DNA of 64,000 bases from Methylobacterium sp. UNC378MF (GTDB lineage Bacteria > Pseudomonadota > Alphaproteobacteria > Rhizobiales > Beijerinckiaceae): assembly GCF_900103195.1 (NCBI RefSeq), contig NZ_FMWU01000014.1:62001-126000 (forward strand). Direction: 5' to 3'. This document shows, one piece after another, positions 12,567-21,655 of this stretch (the first letter of the stretch is position 1; each line of letters starts with the position of its first letter). Below the pieces are notes generated by a model. It did no database searches and was not told the origin of the DNA. It worked only from the letters and a program-made list of their open reading frames with translations. A program made the position numbers and the translations under genes.

Positions 12567-14471
12567 TTGCCCCGCATCAATATCCGCCGCCGCGGACAGA
12601 CGATCCTATTTCGTCGTATCATCCCCCACGATCTGCGCCCACGGTTCGGCCAGCGTGAGATCCTGCGCTCCCTTGGCCACGCCACACCCGGCGAGGCCCG
12701 GCGAATGGCGCAGCGTTTGTGGGAGAGGACAGAGACCTTGTTCACCCTCGTCCGCTTCAACCGATCGCTCACACGCGCAGACATCGCACGGCTTGCCGAG
12801 CAATATCTCGACTCTGAATCCCTTAGGCACGACGGTCTCATCGCGACCATCGGGCACTATCCCGAACCCGAGGATCTGCCCGCCGCCGACACAGTTTTTG
12901 GACACGCCCCAACTGACGGCGGCGATCCAGCCGAGGAGGCCTCACAGGCAAGCCTCAACGATCCAGCCGAATGGGCGTTTCTCTACGCGAACCGAATCGA
13001 CGGCCTGAAGCGCGACCGCGCGCTCAACAACTTCGCCTTCGTCCGCGGCCAAGCACAAGACCTCGCCCTGCGCAACGAGATCGATCTCGACACGCGCTCA
13101 CAAGAACACGCGCTTTGCCGCGCCCTGCTCGACGTCGACATCACGGTCGCTGAGGAGAAGCTGGCTTATTTGCGCGACGTGGTCCTGCCGCACCACCCCC
13201 TGCACGCAACCACCCGCCGGACGAGCGCTCCTGCTCTGCTGTCAGAGCCCCAGACGCCGGCAACCACGACGCTGCGTGGGGCTCGAGACCTTTTCAGCGC
13301 GAGTTGGGAGACCTACGGCCGGGATCGCGTCGCGAGCGGTGACTGGAAGTCGTCAATCGAACGCCAAGCCCGATCCACGGGGCGCTTGTTCGTCGAGATC
13401 TGCGGGGACAAGCCGCTCAGTGCCTATGGACCGGCGGATGCCGCTGAATTTAAGCGCGCTCTGCTCGCGTTGCCCGCCAATTACGACAAGAACACCGAAT
13501 GGCGTGACATCCAGCGCCGATGCGGCATCCGCGGCCTGATCGAGCACTGCAACGGCAAGCCTGGCATCAATCGGCTGAAGCCGCAAACCTTCAACCGGCA
13601 CCTCGCGGCCTTGTCAGGGATCTGGCCGTGGGCTCAGAACAACGAAGTCGTCTCCAAGGGTCTGCCGTCCATCTTCGAAGGTCTGCACATCAACCTGAAG
13701 CGCATGCGAGGACAGCACCACAAGGCTAGAGACGAGCGGCCGATGTGGGATCAGGCCGAGCTTGCGGCCGTGCTGAATGCGCCCTTGTTTACGGGAGTTC
13801 GAAGCCGGCGGAGTTGGAAGACGGCGGGACCGACCGTCCTGCGCGACGAAAGGTACTGGGGCATCCTTATCGGCTGTCACAGCGGCATGCGTCGTGGCGA
13901 AATCTTCCAGCTTCGCGTGCGTCACGTGGTTCAGGACGCGGAGAGCGGGATCTGGTACTTCAATCTCACGGAACGGACCCTCGAGCTGAAAGCGGAGGGC
14001 AGTGCTCGCTGGGTTCCTCTCCATCAGAATCTCCTGAGGCTGGGCCTCATCGAAGCGCTGGTTAAAAACCGAGGTGGGGACGACTTGCTTCTGCCTGAGG
14101 GCGAGGCCGGCGCCGAGGAAGAGGACGCTCTCGACGATGGCGAGGAGGCGTCATACGGCAGCGCCTTCGGCAAATGGTTCCAGCGCTTCAAGTCAGAGTA
14201 CGGCGTACGGAAAGATGTCGTGTTTCACTCTTTCCGACATACCGCGACGACTCTCCTGTGCAACGCCGGGGTCCAGCGCGAGTTTGTTGAAGAGCTTATC
14301 GGACACGAGAGCAAGGAAAGGCGTTCCGAGATGATGCGTTACAACAAGGGGCAGACCCTGATGATGCTCAAGAACGTTGTCGATCACCTCGTTCTACCGA
14401 TCGACCTTGAGAGAATGATCGATGCGGCGGCCACTGGCGAAGCTCGCCGGGTATTCCGGCCGCGACGGTAG
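12567..14471 (+). CDS. Tyrosine-type site-specific integrase adjacent to tRNA-Gln
   Basis: A 634-residue recombinase, longer than typical phage integrases (about 400), because the N-terminal arm/core-binding part is extended. The N-terminus PRINIRRRGQTILFRRIIPH resembles DUF6538-type integrases. Catalytic residues can be placed: Arg in HSGMRRGEIFQLRV (about 442), His-x-x-Arg in FHSFRHTATTLL (about 554-557), His in LIGHES and the nucleophile Tyr in MMRYNKG (about 592). The TTG start follows GGAG. Codon use is less GC-biased than the neighbours, suggesting transfer. No attR copy of the tRNA end is visible, so the element extends beyond the window or has decayed. Confidence 0.92.
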   Translation: MPRINIRRRGQTILFRRIIPHDLRPRFGQREILRSLGHATPGEARRMAQRLWERTETLFTLVRFNRSLTRADIARLAEQYLDSESLRHDGLIATIGHYPEPEDLPAADTVFGHAPTDGGDPAEEASQASLNDPAEWAFLYANRIDGLKRDRALNNFAFVRGQAQDLALRNEIDLDTRSQEHALCRALLDVDITVAEEKLAYLRDVVLPHHPLHATTRRTSAPALLSEPQTPATTTLRGARDLFSASWETYGRDRVASGDWKSSIERQARSTGRLFVEICGDKPLSAYGPADAAEFKRALLALPANYDKNTEWRDIQRRCGIRGLIEHCNGKPGINRLKPQTFNRHLAALSGIWPWAQNNEVVSKGLPSIFEGLHINLKRMRGQHHKARDERPMWDQAELAAVLNAPLFTGVRSRRSWKTAGPTVLRDERYWGILIGCHSGMRRGEIFQLRVRHVVQDAESGIWYFNLTERTLELKAEGSARWVPLHQNLLRLGLIEALVKNRGGDDLLLPEGEAGAEEEDALDDGEEASYGSAFGKWFQRFKSEYGVRKDVVFHSFRHTATTLLCNAGVQREFVEELIGHESKERRSEMMRYNKGQTLMMLKNVVDHLVLPIDLERMIDAAATGEARRVFRPRR

Positions 14472-15087
14472 TGGCCAGCGGGGGCGCGATCGAGCGGATT
14501 GTGTTGATGGTCATCCGTAGGATCCATCTGAAACAATCCTGACTCAGCGCCTGCCCTTCCGATGAGCAGCTACCGCAGCGGTAGGGCCGTTGCCATCGCG
14601 GACGCTGATTTTGAGGCTGATGAAGCCTCCTCCAAGCGTGACTGTTCCGACGCCACTGTTCTGCGCCTAGCTGCTCTGCCTCTGATCCAAGTCAGCTGTG
14701 CCGACAGCCGTTGGCGCCTCCAGAACGCCACTTTCTTGGGCGTTCAGGAATTTCGACTTTGAGTCGACTGCGGAAGCTGACCCGCCGCCCGTAAGCGGAC
14801 GTTCTGGAATGCGCCCAATTCGGTCATCCTGCAGAACCAGCGGATTGCCCAACAGCAGACATGCATGCGGGCGAGGCAAGCGATTGATTAGATTGCCTGA
14901 TAAGCTGGGAGCTTTCATGGCTTCGCAAGTGCGGCAGTCCCGCGGACCTGAGGCTTGGGTAAAGATCTGCCGCTCGATCATACATGTCGCAATTCGACCC
15001 GAGGGTACCGCGTGTTCGCGCAAGCCCATGACGTCTCGTGTGATTCCGCTTGAGATGAATCATCCGAAACTGAGCTGTTGAAGCGAC
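14472..15087. other. Intergenic region, no supported gene
   Basis: Between the integrase and the GntR/UTRA regulator. Short open frames on both strands show no recognisable domain or ribosome binding site. I see no tRNA, terminator or attachment-site duplication. Composition is less GC-rich than flanking genes, in line with being inside acquired DNA. Confidence 0.5.
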
Positions 15088-15822
15088 TCAGCTTGTGCGT
15101 TCCCGATGGAGCAGCATGGAGAACTTGAAGCGCCCAGCCGGGTGGATGGTGAGCGTGATCTCGAACGCCGCGCCCGCACTGTCCTGATAATGCCGGATGA
15201 TGCGCAGGGCCGGTGACCCCATCTCGACTTGCAGAGGCGCGGCCAAGTCCGCCGGCACCAGCACCGCGTCGACATCCTGCCGGATGTTAGCGATCGTCTT
15301 ACCGTGGCGCTTCTCGATGAGGTCGCTGATCAGCACGTCCGGCGTCGAACGGATCGCCTCGGCAAGGTCGGCATAGGCCGCATCGACATAGGCGTCGGTC
15401 CACGCGACGGGCGGTGCACCCGGCTCCCCGGTACGGCGCAGGCTCGACACGCGCAGCCATTCCCGGTTGACCGCACAGCCGAGCGTCCTGGCGAGGGCGC
15501 GCCCCGCTGTGACGGGAGCAATCGTCTGAACCTCCCGCGTATGCGACACGCCGAACTGTATGAGGTCATCGACGGAGCCGAGGGACTGGCGATAGCCCGC
15601 CTGAGGCGACGCGGCCTCGACGCGGGTCCCGACCTTCTTCCGGCGGGACACGAGCCCGAGATCCTGCAACTCCTGGATGGCCGACCGGATCGTGTGGCGG
15701 CTCGCACTGTACCGGTCGCAGAGCTCGAGTTCGGTGGGCAGGAGCGAGCCGACCGGAAACCGTCCATCCTCGATCGCCGCCGTCAGGTCCCGGGCGACCA
15801 GCGCATATCGTGTTTGGCTCAT
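15088..15822 (-). CDS. GntR-family regulator, HutC/UTRA subgroup
   Basis: A 244-residue repressor-type protein. The N-terminal winged helix (about 1-75) includes LPTELELCDRYSASRHTIRS and LVSRRKKVGTRV. The C-terminal UTRA ligand domain has the typical LRVSSLRRTGEPGAPPVAWT and PALRIIRHYQDSAGAAFEIT elements. UTRA members sense small carbohydrate or organic-acid ligands. The gene diverges from a lyase/MFS/BKACE/thioesterase operon, and the 117-bp space between them holds strong palindromes at 15877-15911, presumably its operators. Confidence 0.9.
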   Translation of the reverse strand: MSQTRYALVARDLTAAIEDGRFPVGSLLPTELELCDRYSASRHTIRSAIQELQDLGLVSRRKKVGTRVEAASPQAGYRQSLGSVDDLIQFGVSHTREVQTIAPVTAGRALARTLGCAVNREWLRVSSLRRTGEPGAPPVAWTDAYVDAAYADLAEAIRSTPDVLISDLIEKRHGKTIANIRQDVDAVLVPADLAAPLQVEMGSPALRIIRHYQDSAGAAFEITLTIHPAGRFKFSMLLHRERTS

Positions 15823-15876
15823 GTCACACGTTTAACCCGTTCGCGCGCGCCCGTCCCGATCTTCGCGATTGACGAT

Positions 15877-15911
15877 ATGTCCGGACATGATAGTGATCAT
15901 TATGTCCGGAC
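15877..15911. promoter_or_regulatory. Tripartite palindromic operator in the GntR/lyase divergent region
   Basis: A perfect 12-bp palindrome ATGTCCGGACAT (15877-15888) and a 10-base copy ATGTCCGGAC (15902-15911) are centred 25 bp apart. Between them ATGAT-agtg-ATCAT (15887-15900) is a third inverted repeat. Two near-identical sites with a symmetric linker are what a pair of cooperatively bound GntR dimers would leave. Assignment to the adjacent regulator is inference. Confidence 0.65.
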
Positions 15912-15939
15912 CTGAGAGCCGCGACGGAGGAAATGCACC

Positions 15940-17313
15940 ATGCCGGGACCGTCGCGCCCCACGGCCACGACCGTGCTCGACTCCATCCTGTTCCGGGATG
16001 CGTTCGGCACACCCCAAATGCGAGAGATCTTCTCCGACTACGCGCTGATCTCCCGTTACGCCGAGGTGGAGATCGCCCTGGCCAGGGCGGAAGCCCGCTG
16101 CGGTGTGATCCCTCAGGAAGCGGCCGAGGAGATCGCCCGCTTGACCGACGTGTCTGCGCTGGATTTCGACCTGCTGCGGAAGGAAACCGAGATCGTCGGC
16201 TACCCGATCCTCCCGCTCGTGCACCAGATGGTGAAGCAGTGCGGAGATGCCGGACGCTACGTCCATTGGGGCGCCACCACCCAGGACATCATGGATACGG
16301 CCGTCATCCTGCAGGTGCGGGACGGCCTCGCGCTCATCGAGCAGGACATCACCGAATTGCGGCGCATCCTGGCCGGTCTCTCGTCGCGCTACCGCGATGC
16401 GCCGATGGCCGGCCGCACGCACCTGCAGCAGGCCCTGCCGGTCACGTTCGGCTATAAGACGGCGATCTGGCTCGCGATGTTCGACCGCCATGCCGAGCGA
16501 CTGGAGCAGCTGAAGCCGCGGGTGTTGGTTGGCGAGTTCGCGGGGGCCGCTGGTACGCTCGCCTCGCTCGGCGACAAGGGGCTAGAGGTTCAGGCAGCGC
16601 TCTGCGAGGAGTTGGGCCTCGGTATCCCGGTCTCGACGTGGCACGTTGCCCGGGACGGATTGGCCGAGGTCGTCAATTTCTTCGGACTCGTCACCGGCTC
16701 CCTCGGCAAGATCGCCCTCGACATCATGATCATGGCCTCGACCGAGTTCGGAGAGGTCTACGAGCCGTTCGTGAAGGGCCGCGGCGCGTCCTCGACCATG
16801 CCGCAGAAGCGCAACCCGATCTCGTCTGAACTGATGCTCGCGGCGTCCAAGGGCGTACGCCAGCATGCCGGCCTGATGCTCGACGCGATGGTGCAGGATC
16901 TCGAGCGCGCGACAGGGCCGTGGCACGCCGAGTGGATGGCCATTCCGGAGAGCTTCGTGCTCACGGCCGGCGCACTTCATCAGGCGAAGTTCGCCCTCGC
17001 AGGCCTCATCGTCGACGAGGCCAAGATGGCCGAGAACCTCGATCTCAGCCGCGGGCTCATCGTCGCCGAGGCCGTCATGATGGGCTTGGCGCCACAGATC
17101 GGCCGGCAGCAGGCCCACGACGTCGTCTACGACGCCTGCCGAGTCGTCAACACGCGGGGCGGCACGCTGGCGGAGGCCCTCGCCGCCGATCCTAGCGTCT
17201 CCGAACGCATCGACCGCGCCACCATCGATCGGCTGACGGCACCCCGGAACTACCTCGGGCTCGCGCCCGAGATGGTGGATCGCGTGCTGGGCTCAGTGCC
17301 CCGCGACGCTTGA
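15940..17313 (+). CDS. Fumarase/aspartase superfamily lyase (adenylosuccinate lyase or PcaB-like)
   Basis: A 457-residue homotetrameric lyase or cycloisomerase. Superfamily blocks are clear: HWGATTQDIMDTA (block 1), GRTHLQQALPVTFG (block 2) and the signature loop SSTMPQKRNPISSELM (block 3, catalytic Ser). The sequence is closest in style to 3-carboxy-cis,cis-muconate cycloisomerase (PcaB) and related lyases of unknown substrate, rather than biosynthetic PurB, because it sits in a catabolic operon beside an MFS permease and BKACE. A GGAGG site lies before the ATG. It is the first gene after the divergent GntR regulator and likely shares its operator. Substrate not determined. Confidence 0.82.
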   Translation: MPGPSRPTATTVLDSILFRDAFGTPQMREIFSDYALISRYAEVEIALARAEARCGVIPQEAAEEIARLTDVSALDFDLLRKETEIVGYPILPLVHQMVKQCGDAGRYVHWGATTQDIMDTAVILQVRDGLALIEQDITELRRILAGLSSRYRDAPMAGRTHLQQALPVTFGYKTAIWLAMFDRHAERLEQLKPRVLVGEFAGAAGTLASLGDKGLEVQAALCEELGLGIPVSTWHVARDGLAEVVNFFGLVTGSLGKIALDIMIMASTEFGEVYEPFVKGRGASSTMPQKRNPISSELMLAASKGVRQHAGLMLDAMVQDLERATGPWHAEWMAIPESFVLTAGALHQAKFALAGLIVDEAKMAENLDLSRGLIVAEAVMMGLAPQIGRQQAHDVVYDACRVVNTRGGTLAEALAADPSVSERIDRATIDRLTAPRNYLGLAPEMVDRVLGSVPRDA

Positions 17314-17374
17314 GGCACTCACCTGCCAAGCCGGGCAACCGGCGCGATCGGTCCGGACGGGCAAGGGGACAATA

Positions 17375-18715
17375 ATGAACGAGAGCGCTAGTCTCGATGC
17401 GGCCGCCGCGACGACGGAGCAGGGCATTTCGCCTGTCTATCGAAAAATTATCTGGCGCCTGATCCCGTTTTTGTTTCTTTGCTACGTTCTCAATTATATC
17501 GATCGCGTGAACATCAGCTTTGCGAGCCTTCAGTTCCGCGAAGACCTCGGAATCAGCACGGCGGCCTACGGCTTCGGCGTTGGCATCTTCTTCGTGGGGT
17601 ACGTGCTCTTCGAGGTACCCAGCAACCTGATGCTGCAGCGGTTCGGCGCACGGACGACCATCATGCGGATCATGGTCGCCTGGGGCCTCGTCTCGATCTC
17701 GACCATGTTCGTCACGTCGGCGACCCAACTCTACGTCGTCCGGGTGCTGCTCGGCATCGCCGAGGCGGGCTTCTTCCCCGGCGTCGTGTTCTACCTGACA
17801 CTCTGGTTCCCGTCCGCGTTGCGAGCCCGCATCATGGCGATGTTCGTGCTGGCGATCGCCGTGGCCGGCGTGTTCGGCGGCCCCGCCTCCGGTTTCATCA
17901 TGAGTAGCATGTCGGACCTGTGGGGTCTGCGGGGATGGCAGTGGCTGTTTCTCCTCGAAGGTATTCCCCCGGTCATCGCCGGCATCGCGGCGTACTTCCT
18001 TCTGAGCAACGGTCCGCACGATGCGGATTGGCTGAGTGAGGAGGAGAAGGCCGTCGTCATGTCGGATCTCAACGCCGAGACGAAAGCCCGCGCGAGCGGC
18101 AAGCACGGATCCTTCCTGATGGCCGCGCGGGATCCGCGCCTCTACGCCATCGCGGGTGCTTGGTTCACGATCGCTTGGTGCGGCTCCGTCATAAACTATT
18201 GGTCTCCCGCCATTATCCGCAACTCAGGCATATCTGATACGCTCTCCATCGGACTGATTTCGGCCATTCCGTACGCCGTCGGCGCGCTCGGCATGCTGAT
18301 CATCAACAATCACTCGGACATCAAGCTGGAACGCCGCTGGCATTATGCGTTCAGTGCCGGCTTGGCGGCCTTGGCCATCGGGTTGCTTCCGCTGGCCGCG
18401 AACACCTGGCAACTCGCGATCGTGCTGCTGACGATGCTGTCCGTCGGCTACCTCGCCTCGGTGGCGCTCTTCTGGTCGATCCCGACAGCCTACCTGTCGA
18501 CGGGTGCGGCGGCCGGAAGCATCGCGCTCATCAGCAGCCTGGGTCAGCTCGGGGGTCTCACGGCGCCGAACATCATCGGATGGACCCAGCATGTCACTGG
18601 CAACTTCGCGGCGGGCTTCTACACGGTGGCCTTCGGCATGATCTTGGGCACGGGGACCATGCTGATCTCGGTCCCGGCTAAACTGTTGAAGGAACGGCGC
18701 ATCGTCCAACAATGA
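17375..18715 (+). CDS. MFS permease, anion:cation symporter (ACS) family
   Basis: A 446-residue inner-membrane transporter with about 12 hydrophobic segments. The N-terminus carries the ACS hallmark LNYIDRVNISFASLQF, followed by GFGVGIFFVGYVLFEVPSNL and the motif-A-like QRFGARTTIMR. Family members import organic acids such as tartrate, phthalate, glucarate or hydroxyphenylacetate by proton symport. GGGG lies 6 bases before the ATG. It is 61 bp after the lyase and 48 bp before the BKACE gene, so it probably brings in the pathway substrate. It closely resembles the permease at 25654 and less closely the one at 21652. Confidence 0.9.
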   Translation: MNESASLDAAAATTEQGISPVYRKIIWRLIPFLFLCYVLNYIDRVNISFASLQFREDLGISTAAYGFGVGIFFVGYVLFEVPSNLMLQRFGARTTIMRIMVAWGLVSISTMFVTSATQLYVVRVLLGIAEAGFFPGVVFYLTLWFPSALRARIMAMFVLAIAVAGVFGGPASGFIMSSMSDLWGLRGWQWLFLLEGIPPVIAGIAAYFLLSNGPHDADWLSEEEKAVVMSDLNAETKARASGKHGSFLMAARDPRLYAIAGAWFTIAWCGSVINYWSPAIIRNSGISDTLSIGLISAIPYAVGALGMLIINNHSDIKLERRWHYAFSAGLAALAIGLLPLAANTWQLAIVLLTMLSVGYLASVALFWSIPTAYLSTGAAAGSIALISSLGQLGGLTAPNIIGWTQHVTGNFAAGFYTVAFGMILGTGTMLISVPAKLLKERRIVQQ

Positions 18716-18763
18716 CGATGCGTGCCATCGCCCTGTCGCGGCGATCGAACTGCACATCCTCAG

Positions 18764-19621
18764 ATGAGTGAGCGGATGAAACCCACAGTCGTGTCCTGCG
18801 CCATCACCGGTTCCGTCCCGGGCAAGAAGGACAATCCGGCCTTGCCGGTGACGCTGTCCGAGCAGATCGAGTCCACACACGAAGCTTTCGAAGCGGGGGC
18901 CAGTCTCGTTCATCTTCACGTGCGCAATGACGACGAAAGTCCGTCTTCCGATCCAGCGCGGTTCGCACGGGTCAAGGAAGGGATCGAAACGCACTGCCCC
19001 GGCATGATCGTTCAGTTTTCGACGGGAGGCCGGGGGCGAGATCCGTCTGAGCGCGGCTCGGCCCTGTACCTCGGCCCCGACATGGCCTCCCTATCGACCG
19101 GATCGGTGAATTTCCCGACGGTCGTGTACCAGAACCCCACGAGCCTCGTCGACGATCTCGCCGGCAAGATGCGGGATTACGGCATTCGGCCCGAGATTGA
19201 GATCTTCGATCTGTCGCATCTCCACGGCGCGCGCCGGCTCATTGAGAAGGGGCTGATGGATGATCGCCCGCACGTCCAGTTCGTGATGGGCGTCCAGAAC
19301 GCGATGCCGGCTGAGGAGCATCTCCTTGATCTTCTCCTCGCGGAGCTGCGCAGGGTGCTGCCCCACGCGACGTGGACGGCGGCCGGGATCGGTCGCGCCC
19401 AAGCCACCGTCATGGAATGGGCGCTCGCCCGGGGGGCGGACGGCGTGCGCACTGGATTGGAGGACAACATCCGCGTGACGCGGGACAGGCTGGCCCGCAG
19501 CAACGCGGAACTGGTGCGATTGGCGGCGGATGCGATCACGCGGCACGGCGGCCTGGTGGCAACGCCTCAGGAGGCACGGCGGGCTCTCGGACTCCGCCCG
19601 GCGGCGGAGGCCGTTCATTGA
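18764..19621 (+). CDS. Beta-keto acid cleavage enzyme (BKACE, DUF849 family)
   Basis: A 285-residue TIM-barrel enzyme. BKACE family members condense a beta-keto acid with acetyl-CoA to give acetoacetate and a new acyl-CoA. Visible zinc and substrate residues are in SLVHLHVRNDD (HxHxR), FSTGGRGR, IEIFDLSHLHGA and GADGVRTGLEDNI. Two ATGs (18764, 18776) precede the conserved KPTVVSCAITGSVPGKK start; the second is equally plausible. The gene follows the permease and is translationally coupled to the thioesterase downstream, whose TTG overlaps this stop codon. The acyl-CoA product would be a natural thioesterase substrate. The specific keto acid is unknown. Confidence 0.88.
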   Translation: MSERMKPTVVSCAITGSVPGKKDNPALPVTLSEQIESTHEAFEAGASLVHLHVRNDDESPSSDPARFARVKEGIETHCPGMIVQFSTGGRGRDPSERGSALYLGPDMASLSTGSVNFPTVVYQNPTSLVDDLAGKMRDYGIRPEIEIFDLSHLHGARRLIEKGLMDDRPHVQFVMGVQNAMPAEEHLLDLLLAELRRVLPHATWTAAGIGRAQATVMEWALARGADGVRTGLEDNIRVTRDRLARSNAELVRLAADAITRHGGLVATPQEARRALGLRPAAEAVH

Positions 19622-20064
19622 CGCCCGATCTGTCACCGGATGCGTCCGTCACGGAAGCCGTTCCGAGCGGCTGGGAACGGCTTCCGACCGAGGCGTTCGG
19701 CAACCATGTCGGTCCCTTCTGGCGGCCGCCGGGTGAGGGAGACTGCCTTTGCGGGTTCATCGCGGACGGACGTCACGGCAACAAGCGCGACGTCGTGCAT
19801 GGCGGCATGGTGGCGACGGCCTTCGATATCGGATTGGGCCATGCCTGCTGGAGCGCGGCCGACCGTAATCCGATCGTCACGGTGTCGTTGCTCATCCAGT
19901 ATGTCGACGCCCTCAGGATGGGCGAGTTCGCGACCGTCCAGACTGAAATCGTGCGCACGACGCGAAGCATGGTATTTGTTCGCGGCGTGATGAAAGTGGC
20001 GGACAGAACGATTGCGACGGCCGATGGTGTTTGGAAGCGCCTCGCGCCGCGGGCCGCTTCCTGA
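19618..20064 (+). CDS. PaaI-like hotdog-fold thioesterase
   Basis: A 148-residue single-hotdog protein. The core reads HGNKRDVVHGGMVATAFDIGLGHA, the HGG(x) signature of PaaI/acyl-CoA thioesterases, followed by the beta-sheet IVTVSLLIQYVDAL. The TTG start at 19618 overlaps the BKACE stop (TTGA overlap) and has GGAGG seven bases upstream, so I prefer it over any internal start. It is the last gene of the plus-strand operon and faces the FAH-family gene. With BKACE upstream it may release the acid from the acyl-CoA product (inference). Confidence 0.82.
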   Translation: MTPDLSPDASVTEAVPSGWERLPTEAFGNHVGPFWRPPGEGDCLCGFIADGRHGNKRDVVHGGMVATAFDIGLGHACWSAADRNPIVTVSLLIQYVDALRMGEFATVQTEIVRTTRSMVFVRGVMKVADRTIATADGVWKRLAPRAAS

Positions 20065-20132
20065 AGTCGGTCGAAGTGCAGCGAAGATGGAGGGCGGGTC
20101 GCCCTCCCGACCCCGGGCCGGCCGACAGCGCC

Positions 20133-20984
20133 CTAGCCGTGATCGGCCCGCCGGATGCGCTGGCTCTGCTGCCCGAGGCCCTCTATCCCTAGCGAGACCG
20201 TGTCGCCCGGCTGCAACCAGACGGGCTCGGGCTTGATCCCCATGCCGACGCCCGGCGGCGTGCCCGTCGCGATGATGTCGCCGGGTAGGAGCGTCATGTA
20301 TCGGCTGCAATAGGCGATGATCTTGCGCACGCCGAAGATCATCGTGCGTGTATTGCCCGTCTGACGGCGGGTTCCGTTCACGTCGAGCCACATGTCGAGA
20401 TGCTGCGGATCGGGGATCTCGTCCATCGTCACGAGCCAGGGTCCGATCGGGCCGAACGTATCGCATCCCTTGCCCTTGTCCCATTGGCTGGACTGAAGCT
20501 GGAAGGCCCGCTCGGAGACGTCGTTCACGACGCAGTACCCGGCGACATGATCGAGAGCCTGTTCCTCGGTGACGTACCGTGCCGTCGATCCGATCACGAT
20601 ACCGAGCTCCACTTCCCAGTCGAGCTTGGTGGAGCCGCGGGGCTGGATCGTGTCGTCGTTCGGCCCGCAGACGGCGCTCGGGGCCTTGAGGAAAATGATC
20701 GGCTCGCTCGGGATGGCCATGCCGGCCTCGGCTGCGTGGTCCGAGTAGTTGAGCCCGATGCAGATGAACTTCGAGAGGCCCGTGAACGGAACGCCGAGGC
20801 GGGGGCTTCCTTCTACCCGGGGCAGGCGTGTCGGATCCGTCTGTGCGATCCTGGCGAGACCGCCGGGGGTGAGTTCGGCCGGGCCAAGATCACGGCACAC
20901 CGACGAGAGGTCGCGGAGGACGCCTGCAGCATCGACCAGAGCAGGCCGCTCGGACCCAACCTCACCGTAGCGACAGAGCTTCAT
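20133..20984 (-). CDS. Fumarylacetoacetate hydrolase (FAH) family protein
   Basis: A 283-residue FAH-fold enzyme. The N-terminal cap is followed by the catalytic domain with FICIGLNYSDHAAEAG, a metal-binding GSTKLDWEVELGIVIG (Glu/Glu) and GYCVVNDVSERAFQ, plus KGCDTFGPIGPWLVT and DIIATGTPPGVG. Family members hydrolyse beta-diketones, decarboxylate oxaloacetate-like acids, or hydrate or split 2-keto-3-deoxy sugar acids. GGAG precedes the ATG. It is the last gene of a minus-strand operon (CMD protein, MFS, alpha/beta hydrolase, FAH) with a 14-bp gap from the hydrolase. Reaction not assignable from sequence. Confidence 0.9.
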   Translation of the reverse strand: MKLCRYGEVGSERPALVDAAGVLRDLSSVCRDLGPAELTPGGLARIAQTDPTRLPRVEGSPRLGVPFTGLSKFICIGLNYSDHAAEAGMAIPSEPIIFLKAPSAVCGPNDDTIQPRGSTKLDWEVELGIVIGSTARYVTEEQALDHVAGYCVVNDVSERAFQLQSSQWDKGKGCDTFGPIGPWLVTMDEIPDPQHLDMWLDVNGTRRQTGNTRTMIFGVRKIIAYCSRYMTLLPGDIIATGTPPGVGMGIKPEPVWLQPGDTVSLGIEGLGQQSQRIRRADHG

Positions 20985-20998
20985 CGATCATCTCCTGA

Positions 20999-21655
20999 TT
21001 AGGGGCGATTCAAGTGGGTGGAAACCGGTCCAGCGGGTGCCCCTTCGGCGAAGGAGCCGAGCCAGTCGCGGGCGAGGGTCACGTCGGCCGCCGTCAGGTC
21101 GTGGCCGCAGGGTAGGACATGGTGGGCTGCTTCGGCGCCCTGCTTGGTCAGGCAAAGTGCCAAATCGGCCCCGAGTGCCGGCGGCGCGATCGAATCCGTC
21201 TCGCCCGAGACGACGACGGCGCGCCGCCCGTCGAGGGCAGCGGGCGCGGCACCAATCAGCGGTGGAACGGCGCGCAGCAGGATCGCGCCCGCCAGGAGAG
21301 CGGGATGCAGGAGCATGATGGCAGCCGCGATGTTGGCTCCGTTCGAGAAGCCGAGGGCGACAGGGGGCGCGAAGCCATAATGGCTGCGGGCGGCCGCGAC
21401 GAAGGTGGCGAGTTCATCGGCCCGTCGGACGACCTCGGATCTCTCGAAACGTCCGTCCGGATGGCGGGCGAAGTGGCGCAGCTTGCCGCCTTCCGACACG
21501 GCCCCGCGGACGGCCAACATCGACGCGCCGGGGGCCGCCGCCCGGGCGAAGGGCACAAGCTCGTCTTCGTCACCCCCGGTGCCGTGCAGGAGGAGAAGCG
21601 ACCACCGCCCTCCTTGCGACGGATGCCAGCTGTAGGCCAATCCGTCGAGGCTCAC
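20999..21655 (-). CDS. Alpha/beta hydrolase (phospholipase/carboxylesterase type)
   Basis: A 218-residue cytosolic hydrolase of the dienelactone hydrolase/carboxylesterase group. Seen are LLLLHGTGGDEDELVPF (oxyanion loop), the nucleophile elbow GFSNGANIAAA (Ser), the acid loop SGETDSIAPP (Asp) and the base LPCGHDLTAAD (His). The GTG start overlaps the TGA of the upstream permease (GTGA), indicating translational coupling. The oxygenase-independent context (FAH, CMD, permease) suggests a lactone or ester intermediate. Exact substrate unknown. Confidence 0.85.
   Translation of the reverse strand: MSLDGLAYSWHPSQGGRWSLLLLHGTGGDEDELVPFARAAAPGASMLAVRGAVSEGGKLRHFARHPDGRFERSEVVRRADELATFVAAARSHYGFAPPVALGFSNGANIAAAIMLLHPALLAGAILLRAVPPLIGAAPAALDGRRAVVVSGETDSIAPPALGADLALCLTKQGAEAAHHVLPCGHDLTAADVTLARDWLGSFAEGAPAGPVSTHLNRP

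Noticed and set aside
14562..14762. 66-codon plus-strand frame after the integrase
   Set aside because: No domain, no ribosome binding site, lies in DNA with overlapping frames on both strands.
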